Assembly: GCF_900109995.1 (NCBI RefSeq)
Contig: NZ_FOCB01000001.1
Coordinates: 562,819 to 626,818 of the forward strand
Length of the DNA stretch: 64,000 nucleotides
Direction: 5' to 3'
DNA from: Pseudomonas sp. ok272
Lineage (GTDB): Bacteria > Pseudomonadota > Gammaproteobacteria > Pseudomonadales > Pseudomonadaceae
Part shown: positions 1 through 9,463 of the stretch, in pieces
Layout: each line of letters starts with the position of its first letter
Position numbering within the stretch: the first letter of the stretch is position 1
The notes under the pieces: generated by a model
Told to the model about the DNA's origin: nothing
Database searches by the model: none
The model's input: only the letters and a program-made list of their open reading frames with translations
Program-made: the position numbers and the translations under genes

Positions 1-303
1 GAAGGCGAATTCATCGACGTCCCGGCACAAGGCTTTTTCCCCAAAGGCGAGCCCGACGAGTTGTACCGCTGGCCCGAGCGCGAAGCGCGGTTCACTTACC
101 GTGAAGGTCCCCACATCACCGCGTTGTCCGGCGAACTCACGGGCCACGCCGGTAAGTGGGCGATGAACGGCCGCAGAGGCCTTGAATACGTCGATCTGCA
201 ACAAGGCCAGCGCCTGTCGTACAAGAACGAGCAGCCGGTGAAGTGGACCCTGATTGCGCGGGCAGATGGCGGTTCATGCATCGAACCGCACAAGGAGTCC
301 TGA
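1..303 (+). CDS. C-terminal fragment of an unidentified protein
   Basis: Only the last 100 codons are present, open in frame 1 from the first base to a TGA at 301-303, so the start lies outside the window. The visible part is soluble, rich in aromatic and charged residues, and has no membrane segment. I recognise no domain. The next gene starts 83 bases later on the same strand, so the two could share a transcript. Pairs of unnamed genes like these often lie beside type VI secretion effector genes in pseudomonads, but nothing in this fragment proves that. Confidence 0.6.
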   Translation, partial: EGEFIDVPAQGFFPKGEPDELYRWPEREARFTYREGPHITALSGELTGHAGKWAMNGRRGLEYVDLQQGQRLSYKNEQPVKWTLIARADGGSCIEPHKES

Positions 304-386
304 CATCGCAGTACTGCCCCCCTCGAACGCTACCCGCTGGAAATGCCTTGACGCCATCCGCGTCCACAACGTCTGAGAACTCACCC

Positions 387-1625
387 ATGCCTGTACGAAT
401 CGACAAAATCCCCCCGCCCAAAGGTGCACCGCCCCTTCCAAGTGTTGGCACTTGGTTTGGCTTGTTGGTGCTGTTTCTTCTGCTGGGTTTGGGCTTGATG
501 ATGCTGTTCCAACCAGATGTCGAGGCGCAAGACCCGCACCGGTTCTGGTGGACGGCGCTTGGCGTGCCCGCGCTGATCTGGGTTGTGTCGGGACTATTGC
601 GCATGAGCCTTTACTCAGCCTATTGGGGTGTGCTGGGTGAGTGGAATGAGATTCGCGAGCAGTATCTGGCCCAGCACATACGTCAAGGACGTCGCTCGCA
701 ACAGGTGCTGGCGGTCAGCTTGCATACCGCGTTGCGAGCGGTGAATGCGCATAGCAGCGAGGACCAGTGTGAGGCGTTGCTCGGCGGGACCAAGGCCTTG
801 ACGAGCCAGGCCGATTGGCTGGCCAGTGAGGAGGGCGCGCGTCACAGCCGCTTGGCGATTGAGCCGCACGACACGCCTGAGGTGTTGCTGCGACGAGTCC
901 TGGGGCAAGTGCTGGGTGATATCGCACAAATGCTGGCGCGGCTACCGACGGACAAGCCCCTTGCCTTGCTGGTGGAGAGCCATAGCCGTATCCCTCAGGA
1001 GGACGTGGACCAACTTTGGCAGGACGTCTGGTCTGCGTCGGGCATTCGCCAGAGCGTTACGCGCATCGAAGGCCAGGGGCTGGCCGTGGTGGATGAATGG
1101 TTGGATCAGCGCATCAACGATCAGGCGTTGTTGCTCGTGGTGGCTTTCCAACTGGCTCCCGTCGAAACACCGGGCACCGGGGAAGCGGTTGTGGGCCTGC
1201 TGTTCGGCAACCGATTGACGCAAGACACACTCGCACCGTTGGCCTATCTGCATCGTCCTGAGCCCGCCCGTGCGCCAAGTATTGAGGGGGTCGGGTATGC
1301 CATCCAACAAGCGCTGTATTGGGGGACGAGCGAGGCGTCGACAATCGGTCGTCTCTGGCTGACCGGGATGGACGCGCAGCGGACGGCGGCGATCAGCAGG
1401 GTGGTGAGCGAGGCCGTGATGCCTGTGAAAGTGACGCAAGGCTGGCATGACCTTGACGCTATGCTGGGCCATCCGGGGTGCGCGGCACCGTGGGTGGCGG
1501 TAGCCGCCGCCGTGGAATCAACTCGCAACGATATGACGCCCCAGATGATTGTCAGTGGCGATCAGGACGTGGAGGCGTGGCTATGGAGCGCGGTGATCGT
1601 ACCGGCATCGTCCAACCCCGTGTAA
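387..1625 (+). CDS. Two-helix membrane protein of unknown function
   Basis: The protein is 412 aa from ATG 387. The frame stays open upstream, but residues encoded before 387 look non-coding and no better start is visible. A short proline-rich cytoplasmic start is followed by two hydrophobic segments, about residues 23-42 and 53-74, and then about 330 soluble residues with no motif I recognise. This layout suggests a membrane-anchored protein with a large domain on one side. It lies just downstream of the fragment at the left edge, probably in the same transcript. A link with type VI secretion is only a guess from context. Confidence 0.6.
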   Translation: MPVRIDKIPPPKGAPPLPSVGTWFGLLVLFLLLGLGLMMLFQPDVEAQDPHRFWWTALGVPALIWVVSGLLRMSLYSAYWGVLGEWNEIREQYLAQHIRQGRRSQQVLAVSLHTALRAVNAHSSEDQCEALLGGTKALTSQADWLASEEGARHSRLAIEPHDTPEVLLRRVLGQVLGDIAQMLARLPTDKPLALLVESHSRIPQEDVDQLWQDVWSASGIRQSVTRIEGQGLAVVDEWLDQRINDQALLLVVAFQLAPVETPGTGEAVVGLLFGNRLTQDTLAPLAYLHRPEPARAPSIEGVGYAIQQALYWGTSEASTIGRLWLTGMDAQRTAAISRVVSEAVMPVKVTQGWHDLDAMLGHPGCAAPWVAVAAAVESTRNDMTPQMIVSGDQDVEAWLWSAVIVPASSNPV

Positions 1626-2007
1626 AAAACCGCCAATGTTTAGCCAATCCACAACCAATGTTCTTCAAGTCTGGATTTAACGACTTATCGCCCCGTGTGA
1701 CGCTGCCGGTCCTCTGTGTTCTGCGGTTGACGTTATGGACGGTTGCTCAGTCGACACCCACCCCCGAGGTTGCCTTGGCGCTGTTGCGTCACGACGCCAG
1801 CCTCGCCGTCGATTCTTGCCCGCCACGACCCTGAACTTGTCTGCACTTCCTTCTGAACTGGCCTTCTGGGCGCTGTGGCACTGTCGTCATGCGCGCCCAC
1901 CGGACGTGTGTGTTTTGCGTTGAATCTATTCATCGGTCCCGGCCTTGTGCGGGGACCTGACTGGCGACGCCTGCGCGTCGGCCTGATGTGGACCTACGAG
2001 AACAACC
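1626..2007. other. Intergenic gap of 382 bases
   Basis: No convincing gene is present. Short open frames here lack a ribosome site and look like chance. The gap presumably holds the promoter of the glutamine-synthetase-like gene at 2008, but I could not pick a clear -10/-35 pair or operator. Confidence 0.5.
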
Positions 2008-3381
2008 ATGACCACCCCCTTTGCCAGCCTGCAAGAAGCCCAGACCTTTCTGGAACACAACCCGGACATCGAGATGTTCGAGCTGTTCATCCTCGACAAC
2101 AACGGTGTGCCACGGGGCAAGTTGCTGCACCGTGACGAACTGTTGGCGGTGTACCAAAGCGGTCGGCCACTGCCCAGCACCATTCTGGGCCTGACCATCA
2201 ATGGCGACGACGTGGAAAACTCCGGGCTGGTCTGGGAGGTGGGCGATATCGATTGCCGGGCCTACCCGATCAGCGGCAGTTTGCAGCGCATGCCGTGGCG
2301 GTTGATTCCGACGGCGGCGGTACAAGTCAGCATGCACCCGCAAGAGGGCATGCCCGCCACCGTGGCCGATCCTCGGCACCTGCTGAGCCAGGTGATCGAC
2401 GGGCTCAAGGCCGATGGTTACTACCCGGTGATGGCGGCTGAGCTGGAGTTCTATCTGCTCGACCAGCAACGCGACAGCAATGGTCGTCCGCAGCCGGCGC
2501 GGGATGTCGACGGTGGTCGACCGCGTTCGACCCAGGTCTACGGCTTGCGTGAACTGGAACAAATCGAGCCGTTCCTGGCCGACCTCTACGCCGCCTGCAA
2601 GCTGCAAGGGATTCCCGCGCGCACGGCGATTTCCGAGTACGCCCCGGGGCAGGTGGAAATCACCCTGGAGCATCGCGAAGATGCCCTGCAGGCGATGGAC
2701 GAAGCCGTGCGCTACAAGCGCCTGGTCAAAGGCGTGGCCCACAAGCATGGGATGAGTGCGTGCTTCATGGCCAAGCCGTTCGATGACCTGGCGGGCACCG
2801 GCATGCACATGCACGTCAGCATCGCCGACAAGGACGGCAACAACCTGTTCGCCAGCGAAGCGCCGGACGGCACGCCACTGCTCAAGCACGCGGTAGGCGG
2901 CATGCTCAGTACCTTGCTCGACTCGTTGCTGATGTTCTGCCCCAACGCCAACTCCTATCGCCGCTTCCAGGCCAACAGTTATGCCCCGCTGGCGGCCACG
3001 TGGGGAGTGGACAACCGTACCGTGAGCCTGCGCGTACCCGGCGGGCCGGCGTTCTCGCGGCACATCGAACACCGCATCTGCGGGGCGGATGCCAACCCTT
3101 ATCTGGCGGCAGCGGCGATCCTGGCCGGTATTCATCGCGGGATTCGCGAGCAGCGTGATCCCGGTGCCCCGGTCGAAGGCAATGGTTATGCCCAGGCCAC
3201 GGAACTGCTGCCCACCGACTGGCTGACCACCCTGCGTGCGCTGGAAGATTCGGCCTGGGCACGGGATGCGTTTGGCACGGAGTTTCTCGGGGTTTACCTG
3301 GCAGTCAAGCGTGCCGAGTATCGGCAGTTCATGGGCGAAGTCGGCGAGCAGGACTGGCGCTGGTACTTGCATCAGGCCTGA
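2008..3381 (+). CDS. puuA: Gamma-glutamylpolyamine synthetase (glutamine synthetase family)
   Basis: The 457 aa protein has the glutamine synthetase fold but the length and motifs of the polyamine branch (PuuA/SpuI/PauA), which joins glutamate to putrescine or another polyamine at the cost of ATP as the first step of catabolism. Visible family features are an N-terminal beta-grasp domain (about 1-110), the metal-binding acidic motif AELEFYL near residue 144, the GTGMHMHVS segment near 262, and the C-terminal blocks WGVDNRTVSLR and ADANPYLAAAAIL. Pseudomonads carry several paralogues, so the exact substrate is uncertain. A transcription terminator follows at 3416-3444. The gene stands alone, without the permease and aldehyde dehydrogenase often found next to puuA. 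Confidence 0.85.
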   Translation: MTTPFASLQEAQTFLEHNPDIEMFELFILDNNGVPRGKLLHRDELLAVYQSGRPLPSTILGLTINGDDVENSGLVWEVGDIDCRAYPISGSLQRMPWRLIPTAAVQVSMHPQEGMPATVADPRHLLSQVIDGLKADGYYPVMAAELEFYLLDQQRDSNGRPQPARDVDGGRPRSTQVYGLRELEQIEPFLADLYAACKLQGIPARTAISEYAPGQVEITLEHREDALQAMDEAVRYKRLVKGVAHKHGMSACFMAKPFDDLAGTGMHMHVSIADKDGNNLFASEAPDGTPLLKHAVGGMLSTLLDSLLMFCPNANSYRRFQANSYAPLAATWGVDNRTVSLRVPGGPAFSRHIEHRICGADANPYLAAAAILAGIHRGIREQRDPGAPVEGNGYAQATELLPTDWLTTLRALEDSAWARDAFGTEFLGVYLAVKRAEYRQFMGEVGEQDWRWYLHQA

Positions 3382-3415
3382 GAGGGGCCACCCGGTTAAT
3401 GCGTGACTGATTGAC

Positions 3416-3444
3416 GGAAGCCAACTGTTTGTTGGCTTTCTTTT
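3416..3444 (+). terminator. Rho-independent terminator of the puuA-like gene
   Basis: Stem GAAGCCAAC / GTTGGCTTTC with a TGTTT loop, followed by TTTT. It lies 35 bases after the stop codon. Confidence 0.8.
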
Positions 3445-3548
3445 CACGAAAAATTGATGGCGCGCTACTTAAAGTTTGTCAGGTCATGGGGGCAACTGTT
3501 TTTGCTTCTCTGTGAGCGCATTAACTTTGAGGAATCAGCGCAATCGCC

Positions 3549-4160
3549 ATGTATGAAACTCATGACCACGCCTGCGCCTGTGCAGAGCCACAGCCACCCG
3601 GGTTGCTGCGACGCTTGTCGCGCTGGCGCGCCAAGCAGTTGCTGCGCAACGCGCTGTCCGAAGCCGGCGAGCCTGGGCTGGTGCTTGACCTGGGCTGCGG
3701 CGTGGGACGATTCTGGCCGGTCTTGGGGGAGCACGGTAACCGGGTGATTCTGGCTGCCGATCATTCCCAGGACGTACTCAACCATGCCCGCACGCACCAC
3801 CCGGCAAGCTTGCTGGCGCGCATCCGCACCTTCCAGAGTTCGGCGTTCAACATTGGCCTGTCGGAAAACGCGGTGGATTGCATCGTCTGTTCCACACTGT
3901 TCGCTCGCCTGGACAGCGCCGAGGCGCGCATGGCCCTGCTGCGGGAATGCCAGCGGGTGAGTCGTGACACCGTGATCCTGTGCGTGGGAATCAAGGCGTG
4001 CTTGAGGCTCGGCCCCGATTTGCCGGGTCCTCTGCTCAGCAAAAGCACGGCCGAAACTGAATTCAAGGCCGCCGGCTTCGAGATCCTCATGCGCCAGGAT
4101 CTGTGCCCCGGCTTTTCCTCTTCGCGCACCTACGTCCTGCGCAAAACCAGCCAGGACTGA
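3549..4160 (+). CDS. Class I SAM-dependent methyltransferase
   Basis: The 203 aa protein carries the SAM-binding motif VLDLGCGVGRFWPVL near residue 44 (motif I), an acidic residue ending the second strand in LAADHSQDVL, and the later strand with DCIVCSTLF typical of the Rossmann methyltransferase fold. The substrate cannot be read from the sequence. A small cysteine/histidine cluster at the N-terminus (HDHACACAEP) might bind metal. It lies upstream of the RNase D gene on the same strand, with about 115 bases between, so it may be expressed separately. Confidence 0.75.
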   Translation: MYETHDHACACAEPQPPGLLRRLSRWRAKQLLRNALSEAGEPGLVLDLGCGVGRFWPVLGEHGNRVILAADHSQDVLNHARTHHPASLLARIRTFQSSAFNIGLSENAVDCIVCSTLFARLDSAEARMALLRECQRVSRDTVILCVGIKACLRLGPDLPGPLLSKSTAETEFKAAGFEILMRQDLCPGFSSSRTYVLRKTSQD

Positions 4161-4276
4161 TCAGGGCCACGGCGCTGGTGCGGTTGTCGGTGATTTCCTT
4201 CAGCTCTTGGTCAGTGAACGCGCGGAAATCGCCGGGAGCGATATATACTGCGCGCCATTCTTCAAGGGAGAGCCGT

Positions 4277-5410
4277 GTGGCCATCGATATTCACTGGATT
4301 CGCGACGACGATAGCCTCGGTCAGTTTTGCGCCCAATGGCAGCAGTTGCCATTTGTCGCGCTCGATACTGAATTCATGCGGGTCGACACCTTCTATCCGA
4401 TTGCCGGGCTGATACAGATCGGTGATGGCGAGCGTGCCTACCTGATTGATCCTTTGACCATCACCCATTGGCAGCCCCTGGCCGACCTGCTGGAAAACCC
4501 GGCGGTGGTCAAGGTGGTGCACGCGTGCAGCGAAGACCTCGAAGTCTTGCTGCGCCTGACCGGCAGCTTGCCGGTGCCGTTGTTCGACACTCAGTTGGCG
4601 GCGGCCTACCTGAACCTGGGTTTCTCCATGGGCTACTCGCGCCTGGTGTCCGAGGTGCTGGGTATCGACCTGCCGAAGGGCGAAACCCGCTCCGACTGGC
4701 TGCAACGCCCGCTGTCGGACACCCAGATCAGCTACGCCGCCGAAGATGCCCTGCACCTGGCCGAAGTGTTCGTGCGCCTGCGGCCCAAGCTCTCGGATGA
4801 GAAGTACGCCTGGGTCCTGGAAGATGGCGCCGAGTTGGTGGCCAACCTGCGCCGCGAAGTCGATCCCTACGAGGTCTATCGCGACGCCAAGCTGGCCTGG
4901 AAACTGTCCCGTGCCCAACTCGCCGTGCTGCGTGAACTGTGCGCCTGGCGTGAGCGTGAAGCCCGCGCCCGCGATCTGCCGCGCAACCGCATCGTGCGCG
5001 AGCATTCGTTGTGGCCGTTGGCCCGCACCCAGCCGGATAACCTCGCGGCGCTGGGCAAAATCGAAGACATGCACCCGCGCACCGTGCGCCAGGACGGCAC
5101 GTTCCTGCTGGACCTGATCAAACAGGCCGCCAGCCTCCCGCCTGAGCAATGGCCGCCCGCCGTGCCGGAGCCGTTGCCGATCGAAGCCGCTGCGCTGGTC
5201 AAGCGCTTGCGCGCCCTCGGCCAGGCCGAGGCCGAGCGCCTGAACGTCGCCCCCGAACTGATGCTGCGCAAGAAAACCCTCGAAGCGCTGCTCAAGAGCG
5301 GCTATCCCGAGGGCCCTTATCAATTGCCTGACTCGCTGCGTGGCTGGCGCCGCGAGTTGATGGGCCAGGCCTTGCTCGACAGCCTGGCCACCGCCGGAGA
5401 ACAGCCTTGA
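4277..5410 (+). CDS. rnd: Ribonuclease D
   Basis: The 377 aa protein is a 3'-5' exoribonuclease that trims tRNA precursors and other stable RNAs in the cytoplasm. The DEDD exonuclease domain starts with [11 protein letters not shown] (Asp30, Glu32). A later acidic block sits in [11 protein letters not shown], and [11 protein letters not shown] carries the last catalytic residues. One or two HRDC helical domains follow in the C-terminal half. The frame is open far upstream, but GTG 4277 is preceded by AAGGGAG (4264-4270) at the right distance and begins the conserved sequence. The stop overlaps the start of the next gene, so the two are translationally coupled. Confidence 0.93.
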   Translation: MAIDIHWIRDDDSLGQFCAQWQQLPFVALDTEFMRVDTFYPIAGLIQIGDGERAYLIDPLTITHWQPLADLLENPAVVKVVHACSEDLEVLLRLTGSLPVPLFDTQLAAAYLNLGFSMGYSRLVSEVLGIDLPKGETRSDWLQRPLSDTQISYAAEDALHLAEVFVRLRPKLSDEKYAWVLEDGAELVANLRREVDPYEVYRDAKLAWKLSRAQLAVLRELCAWREREARARDLPRNRIVREHSLWPLARTQPDNLAALGKIEDMHPRTVRQDGTFLLDLIKQAASLPPEQWPPAVPEPLPIEAAALVKRLRALGQAEAERLNVAPELMLRKKTLEALLKSGYPEGPYQLPDSLRGWRRELMGQALLDSLATAGEQP

Positions 5411-5700
5411 AACGTATTTGCTCCATCTACCGAAGCCTGAAGAAAAACGAGATGTACCTCTATGTGCTCAAGAGTGATGCACTGGAGCGCGTCCCGGAAA
5501 ACCTGATGCTGGCCTTTGGCAAGCCCCATCACGCCTTCGACCTGGTCCTGACCCCCGAGCGCAAGCTTTCGCGCGAAGACATCGCGGTGGTCCTGGAGAA
5601 CCTCGACAAGCAGGGCTACCACCTGCAAATGCCGCCGGCCGAAGACGAGTACATCGAACATTTGCCCGAAGAACTGCTGCGGCGCAATGATCCGATCTGA
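5407..5700 (+). CDS. YcgL domain protein
   Basis: A 97 aa protein that matches the YcgL family along its length ([20 protein letters not shown] at the start, then a compact alpha/beta domain). The function of the family is not established. It begins with TTG 5407 inside the TTGA that also holds the rnd stop, so it is translated from the same message. The rnd-ycgL order is usual in gammaproteobacteria, which suggests a link to RNA processing but does not prove it. Confidence 0.88.
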   Translation: MKRICSIYRSLKKNEMYLYVLKSDALERVPENLMLAFGKPHHAFDLVLTPERKLSREDIAVVLENLDKQGYHLQMPPAEDEYIEHLPEELLRRNDPI

Positions 5701-5743
5701 GTCCAGAAGCGTTTCAAACAATTGAACTGATTATTCTGGCGAG

Positions 5744-5796
5744 GACCGCACGACGCAGGAGCACGGCTCCTGTGGCGGTCTTGTGCACTGTTTTTT
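5744..5796. other. Strong hairpin after ycgL
   Basis: GACCGC and GCGGTC enclose an inner stem AGGAGC / GCTCCT, and six T's follow 11 bases after the stem. It resembles a terminator, but the T run is displaced, so termination is uncertain. Confidence 0.45.
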
Positions 5797-5809
5797 AAAG
5801 GTTTGAACC

Positions 5810-6742
5810 ATGCGCGTTCTAATTGCCGAACACGACCACGCGATCTACGCCCAACTGCTGCGCCAAGCGGTTCCCGAGCTGCAGGTGCTGACCAGTGGCG
5901 ACTCTGCCGAACTGGCCAGCCTGGCCGCCGACTGTCCGGTCTGGCTGGGCCAGCCGGACTTGCTGGCAACCCTGTTGCGCCAAGGGCACAGGCCACTGTG
6001 GCTGCAATCGACCTGGGCCGGTATTACACCGCTGCTGGCCGAAGGCTTGTCGCGTGACTACCGACTGACCCGCGCCGTGGGGATCTTCGGCCAGGTCATG
6101 GCCGAGTACGTGCTGACCTACATGCTGGGCCATGAACGTGAAGTCTTGACGCGCCTGGTCAGCCAGGTCGAGCGCAAGTGGGACAACCGCCTGGGCCAGA
6201 GCCTGGCCGGGCGCAAAGTGCTGATCGTCGGCACCGGGGACATTGGCCAGAGCGTGGCGCAGTTCCTGTTGCCCTTTGGTGTCGAGCTCTACGGGATCGC
6301 CAGCGCGCCCCGCGAGCAGGCACCGTTCATCGAAGTGGCGGGACTTGAAGACCTGGGTCGCCTGGTGGGTGAGGTCGACTACGTGGTCAACCTGCTGCCG
6401 AACACCCCCAATACCCATGACCTGTACGACGCGGCGCTGTTCAAACAGTTCAAGCCAACCGGCCTGTTCATCAACGCCGGGCGCGGTGTGGCGGTGGTCG
6501 ATGCGGACCTGGTGGAGGCCTTGAAAGAGGGGCATCTGGCGGGCGCGGTGATTGACGTCTGCCGTCAGGAACCCTTGCCGCAGCGCCATCCGTTCTGGAC
6601 GGCCTGGGGCTTGCTGCTGACCGGCCACAGCTCGGCACCGACCTCACCGTCGCTGATGGCGCAACTGTTTGTCGACAACCTGCGGGCCTATCAAGCCGGT
6701 GAAGCGTTGCGTGGGGAAGTGGATTTCGCACGGGGTTACTGA
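5810..6742 (+). CDS. D-2-hydroxyacid dehydrogenase family protein
   Basis: The 310 aa protein has the NAD-binding Rossmann signature VLIVGTGDIGQSVA near residue 134, the second family signature with NLLPNTPNTHDL, and FINAGRGVAVVD followed by DVCRQEPLP. These are the conserved blocks of NAD(P)-dependent D-isomer-specific 2-hydroxyacid dehydrogenases. The final catalytic His block is present as TGHSSAPT. It probably reduces a 2-keto acid such as glyoxylate, hydroxypyruvate or pyruvate. The substrate cannot be told from the sequence. It stands alone between ycgL and a REPIN, and its 3' end faces the nitroreductase gene. Confidence 0.85.
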   Translation: MRVLIAEHDHAIYAQLLRQAVPELQVLTSGDSAELASLAADCPVWLGQPDLLATLLRQGHRPLWLQSTWAGITPLLAEGLSRDYRLTRAVGIFGQVMAEYVLTYMLGHEREVLTRLVSQVERKWDNRLGQSLAGRKVLIVGTGDIGQSVAQFLLPFGVELYGIASAPREQAPFIEVAGLEDLGRLVGEVDYVVNLLPNTPNTHDLYDAALFKQFKPTGLFINAGRGVAVVDADLVEALKEGHLAGAVIDVCRQEPLPQRHPFWTAWGLLLTGHSSAPTSPSLMAQLFVDNLRAYQAGEALRGEVDFARGY

Positions 6743-6758
6743 CCCCACTCAACCCCCT

Positions 6759-6830
6759 GTGGGAGCGAGCCTGCTCGCGAAAGCGCCAGTGACGGATACA
6801 TCGCCATTCGCGAGCAGGCTCGCTCCCACA
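6759..6830. repeat. REPIN (two inverted REP sequences)
   Basis: The arm GTGGGAGCGAGCCTGCTCGC is repeated inverted after a spacer of about 30 bases. It lies between the convergent dehydrogenase and nitroreductase genes, where it may also act in transcription termination. Confidence 0.9.
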
Positions 6831-6853
6831 TGAGTGTTGGATGTTGCTGTGGC

Positions 6854-7447
6854 TTACAGGCTGAAATCCCCCTCGGCCACCAGCTCGCTCAGCGGTACGC
6901 GCGGGCTGGGTACTTCGCGGGCTTGCAGGTAGTCGGCGAGGGTGGTCTTGTCGCCGAGCTTGCCGATGGCCACGGCGGCGTGCAGCGCGTAACCCTCTGG
7001 AATGTTCAGCGTCTGGCGTGTCAGCTCCTGGTCGAAGCCGGCCATGCCGTGGGTGTGCCAGCCGCTCAGCGTGGCTTGCAGTGCCAGATGGCCCCAGGCC
7101 GAGCCGGTGTCGAAGGTGTGCCACAGGGCCGGGGTTTCTTCCGTCGCACCGGGGGCGGTGAAGGTGGTTTTCGAGATCACGATCACCAGTGCCGAAGCGT
7201 GCTGTGCCCAACTGCGGTTGAACTCGTTCAGCAAGCCCAGGTAACGCGCCCAGTTCGGGGTGTCGCGGCGCGCGTAGAGAAAGCGCCAGGGTTGCGAGTT
7301 GTAGGCCGAAGGGGCCCAGCGCGCCGCTTCAAAGAAGCTGAGCAGGGTTTGCTCCGGGATGGCTTCGCCGGTAAAGGCCCGTGGCGACCAGCGCTGGGTG
7401 AACTGTGGATCGATGGCGTATTCGGCAACGCGAGGATTGGCGCTCAT
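6854..7447 (-). CDS. Nitroreductase family protein
   Basis: A 197 aa flavin oxidoreductase. The N-terminal block RWSPRAFTGEAIPEQTL with FFEAARWAPSAYNSQPWRF is the FMN-binding signature of the nitroreductase fold. The C-terminal region YALHAAVAIGKLG matches the end of the fold. Members use NAD(P)H to reduce nitro compounds or quinones, work as dimers in the cytoplasm, and their natural substrates are seldom known. It has no operon partner: on one side is a REPIN, on the other a roughly 290-base gap to the divergent ycgN-like gene. Confidence 0.88.
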   Translation of the reverse strand: MSANPRVAEYAIDPQFTQRWSPRAFTGEAIPEQTLLSFFEAARWAPSAYNSQPWRFLYARRDTPNWARYLGLLNEFNRSWAQHASALVIVISKTTFTAPGATEETPALWHTFDTGSAWGHLALQATLSGWHTHGMAGFDQELTRQTLNIPEGYALHAAVAIGKLGDKTTLADYLQAREVPSPRVPLSELVAEGDFSL

Positions 7448-7739
7448 GGACGAGGCTCCTGACTAGGTGGGTGAATCAACGAATGGGGTAAACCTGCGCG
7501 CGCAGATGAGCTGGGCAATAAGGTTTGCGGGCCCGTGGCGATGTCCGTCAAAGCGGCGCGGTTGAGCGCTGATAGCACGCGGACGCGGGCAGTTGCGGGG
7601 GCCACGCTACTGTGCGGCGCGACAACTGACAAGGGCCCCAGGTGTAACAAACGACACCGCCAGTCGCCCGCGCTTGGCCCGTGGGGCTTGGGGCACTAGA
7701 CTGGCGGCCTTTTCACTACCTGATGCAGATGCTTGAGCC

Positions 7740-8189
7740 ATGGCCGCCAAAGTCGAACCGTTCTGGATACGCAAAACCCTCGAACAACTGGACCCACAGG
7801 AATGGGAGTCGTTGTGCGATGGGTGTGGCCTGTGTTGCCTGCAAAAGCTCGAAGACGAAGAAGACAACAGCGTCTATTACACACGCATCGCCTGCAAGCT
7901 GCTGGACCTCAAGACCTGCCAGTGCACCGATTACCCCAATCGCCGCGACTTTGTGCCCGACTGTATCCAGCTCACGCCGGGCAAGGCCGATCAGTTCAAG
8001 TGGCTGCCGCCGACCTGTGGTTACCGCCTGGTCAGCGAGGGCAAGGACTTGCCGCTCTGGCATCACCTGGTCTGCGGTGACCGAGAGGCGGTGCACCACG
8101 AGCGGATTTCCCAGTCCGGGCGCATGCTCGCCGAGGGCAGCGTGGCCGAAGATGATTGGGAAGATCATCTGATTTTTCGCGCAGGCTAA
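7740..8189 (+). CDS. YcgN family cysteine-cluster protein
   Basis: A 149 aa protein with the hallmark cysteine cluster CDGCGLCC near residue 28 and further cysteines at positions that suggest metal or iron-sulfur binding ([21 protein letters not shown]). This matches the YcgN/UPF0260 (YkgJ-type zinc- or iron-chelating) family, whose biological role is not settled. No signal peptide is present, so it is cytoplasmic. The next gene begins 38 bases after the stop. Confidence 0.85.
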   Translation: MAAKVEPFWIRKTLEQLDPQEWESLCDGCGLCCLQKLEDEEDNSVYYTRIACKLLDLKTCQCTDYPNRRDFVPDCIQLTPGKADQFKWLPPTCGYRLVSEGKDLPLWHHLVCGDREAVHHERISQSGRMLAEGSVAEDDWEDHLIFRAG

Positions 8190-8227
8190 CGCCTTTGGCG
8201 TGACCAATGAATCACGAAGGAGTGTGT

Positions 8228-9457
8228 ATGACGCTAGGGTTGCGGTTGGCGCTGGCCTTGTCGCTATCAATGTTGGCGGCCCCGGCGTGGGCGGCCAACA
8301 AGGTCAACCTGGACTATCACGTGCGCTTTTTGCCGCAGAGCGATCAGGCCGAAGTGCGTTTGACCCTGGCCCGGGGATCGGCGGTGCGCAGCCTCGACCT
8401 CGACCTGGGGGACGGCAGTCACTACAGCGATTTCAAGGCCGATGGCCAGTGGCAGCTCTCACCCGGCAAGGCTGCCCGCGGCGTGTGGCGACCCAGTGCC
8501 GACAAGGCCAGCCTCACCTACCGTGTGCGCGTCAGTCAGGCGCGCAAGAACGGCAGCTTTGAAACGCGCATGACACCGAACTGGGCGTTGCTGCGCGGCG
8601 ATGACCTGGTGCCGGCGGCGCGCCTGGATCAACAGGATGGCGTCGAGCTGGTCGCGCGCCTGGAGTTCGAGTTGCCCGGCACCTGGAAGAGTGTCGAGAC
8701 GGCCTGGCCGCGTATCGGCAAGAACCGTTTTCGCATCGATAACGTCTCGCGCCTGTTCGATCGGCCGACCGGGTGGATGCTGGCCGGCAACCTGGGCAGT
8801 CGTCGCACGCGCCTGGGAGACACCTGGGTGACCGTGGCGTCGCCACAAGGGCAGGGTATGCACCGCATGGATGTGCTGACGATGCTGACGTTCGTCTGGC
8901 CGCACGTGCAGGCGCTGTACCCACGCCAGCCCGGCAAACTGTTGATTGTCGGCGCGGCGGACCCGATGTGGCGCGCCAGTGTGGCCGGGCGCGAATCGAT
9001 CTACCTGCACAGCCGGGTGCCGTTGGTCAATGAGAGCGGCAGCAGCCCGATGTTGCGGGAGCTGGCTAAGGTGTTTGCGCGCATCAGTGGGCGTGAACGC
9101 AGCGATTGGATTGGCGAAGGCTTTGCCGAGTACTACGCCATTGAGCTGCTGCGCCGTGCCGGTGGCATGAGCGATGAGCGCTACCAGACGCTGGAGACCC
9201 GCCTGGCCACGGTCAGCCACGGCGTCAGCACGTTGCGGGGAGAGCAAGCCAACCCGGCACAGGTGGCCAAGGCGGTGCTGTTGCTGCAGGAGCTGGACCG
9301 CGAGATCCGTTTGAAGACCCGCAACAAGCGTTCCCTGGACGATGTGCTGCGCGCGGCGATGCACCAGGAACGGGTGAGCACCCAGGCCTTCGTGGCGCTC
9401 GCCGAAGGCGTCATGGGCGAGCCTTCCAAGGTGCTCGATAGTGCGTTGCTTCGGTAG
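8228..9457 (+). CDS. Exported M61-like protein with a degenerate zinc motif
   Basis: The 409 aa protein starts at ATG 8228, which follows GAAGGAG. An earlier in-frame ATG at 8207 lacks a site. Residues 1-22 form a signal peptide ending AWA. The body resembles M61/M1-type metallopeptidases: a beta-rich N-terminal half, then a helical region with LRELAKVF (about residue 276) followed some 20 residues later by WIGEGFAEYYAIELL. In active relatives the first block reads HExxH and supplies two zinc ligands. Here both histidines are missing although the downstream glutamate helix GEGFAEYY is kept. It is therefore likely an inactive or repurposed periplasmic protein. The family assignment is by pattern and is moderate. 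Confidence 0.65.
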   Translation: MTLGLRLALALSLSMLAAPAWAANKVNLDYHVRFLPQSDQAEVRLTLARGSAVRSLDLDLGDGSHYSDFKADGQWQLSPGKAARGVWRPSADKASLTYRVRVSQARKNGSFETRMTPNWALLRGDDLVPAARLDQQDGVELVARLEFELPGTWKSVETAWPRIGKNRFRIDNVSRLFDRPTGWMLAGNLGSRRTRLGDTWVTVASPQGQGMHRMDVLTMLTFVWPHVQALYPRQPGKLLIVGAADPMWRASVAGRESIYLHSRVPLVNESGSSPMLRELAKVFARISGRERSDWIGEGFAEYYAIELLRRAGGMSDERYQTLETRLATVSHGVSTLRGEQANPAQVAKAVLLLQELDREIRLKTRNKRSLDDVLRAAMHQERVSTQAFVALAEGVMGEPSKVLDSALLR

Positions 9458-9463
9458 CACCGC

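Noticed and set aside
1930..3447. Long open frame of 505 codons on the minus strand opposite the glutamine-synthetase-like gene
   Set aside because: It mirrors the codon use of the real gene, has no family match that I can see and no ribosome site.
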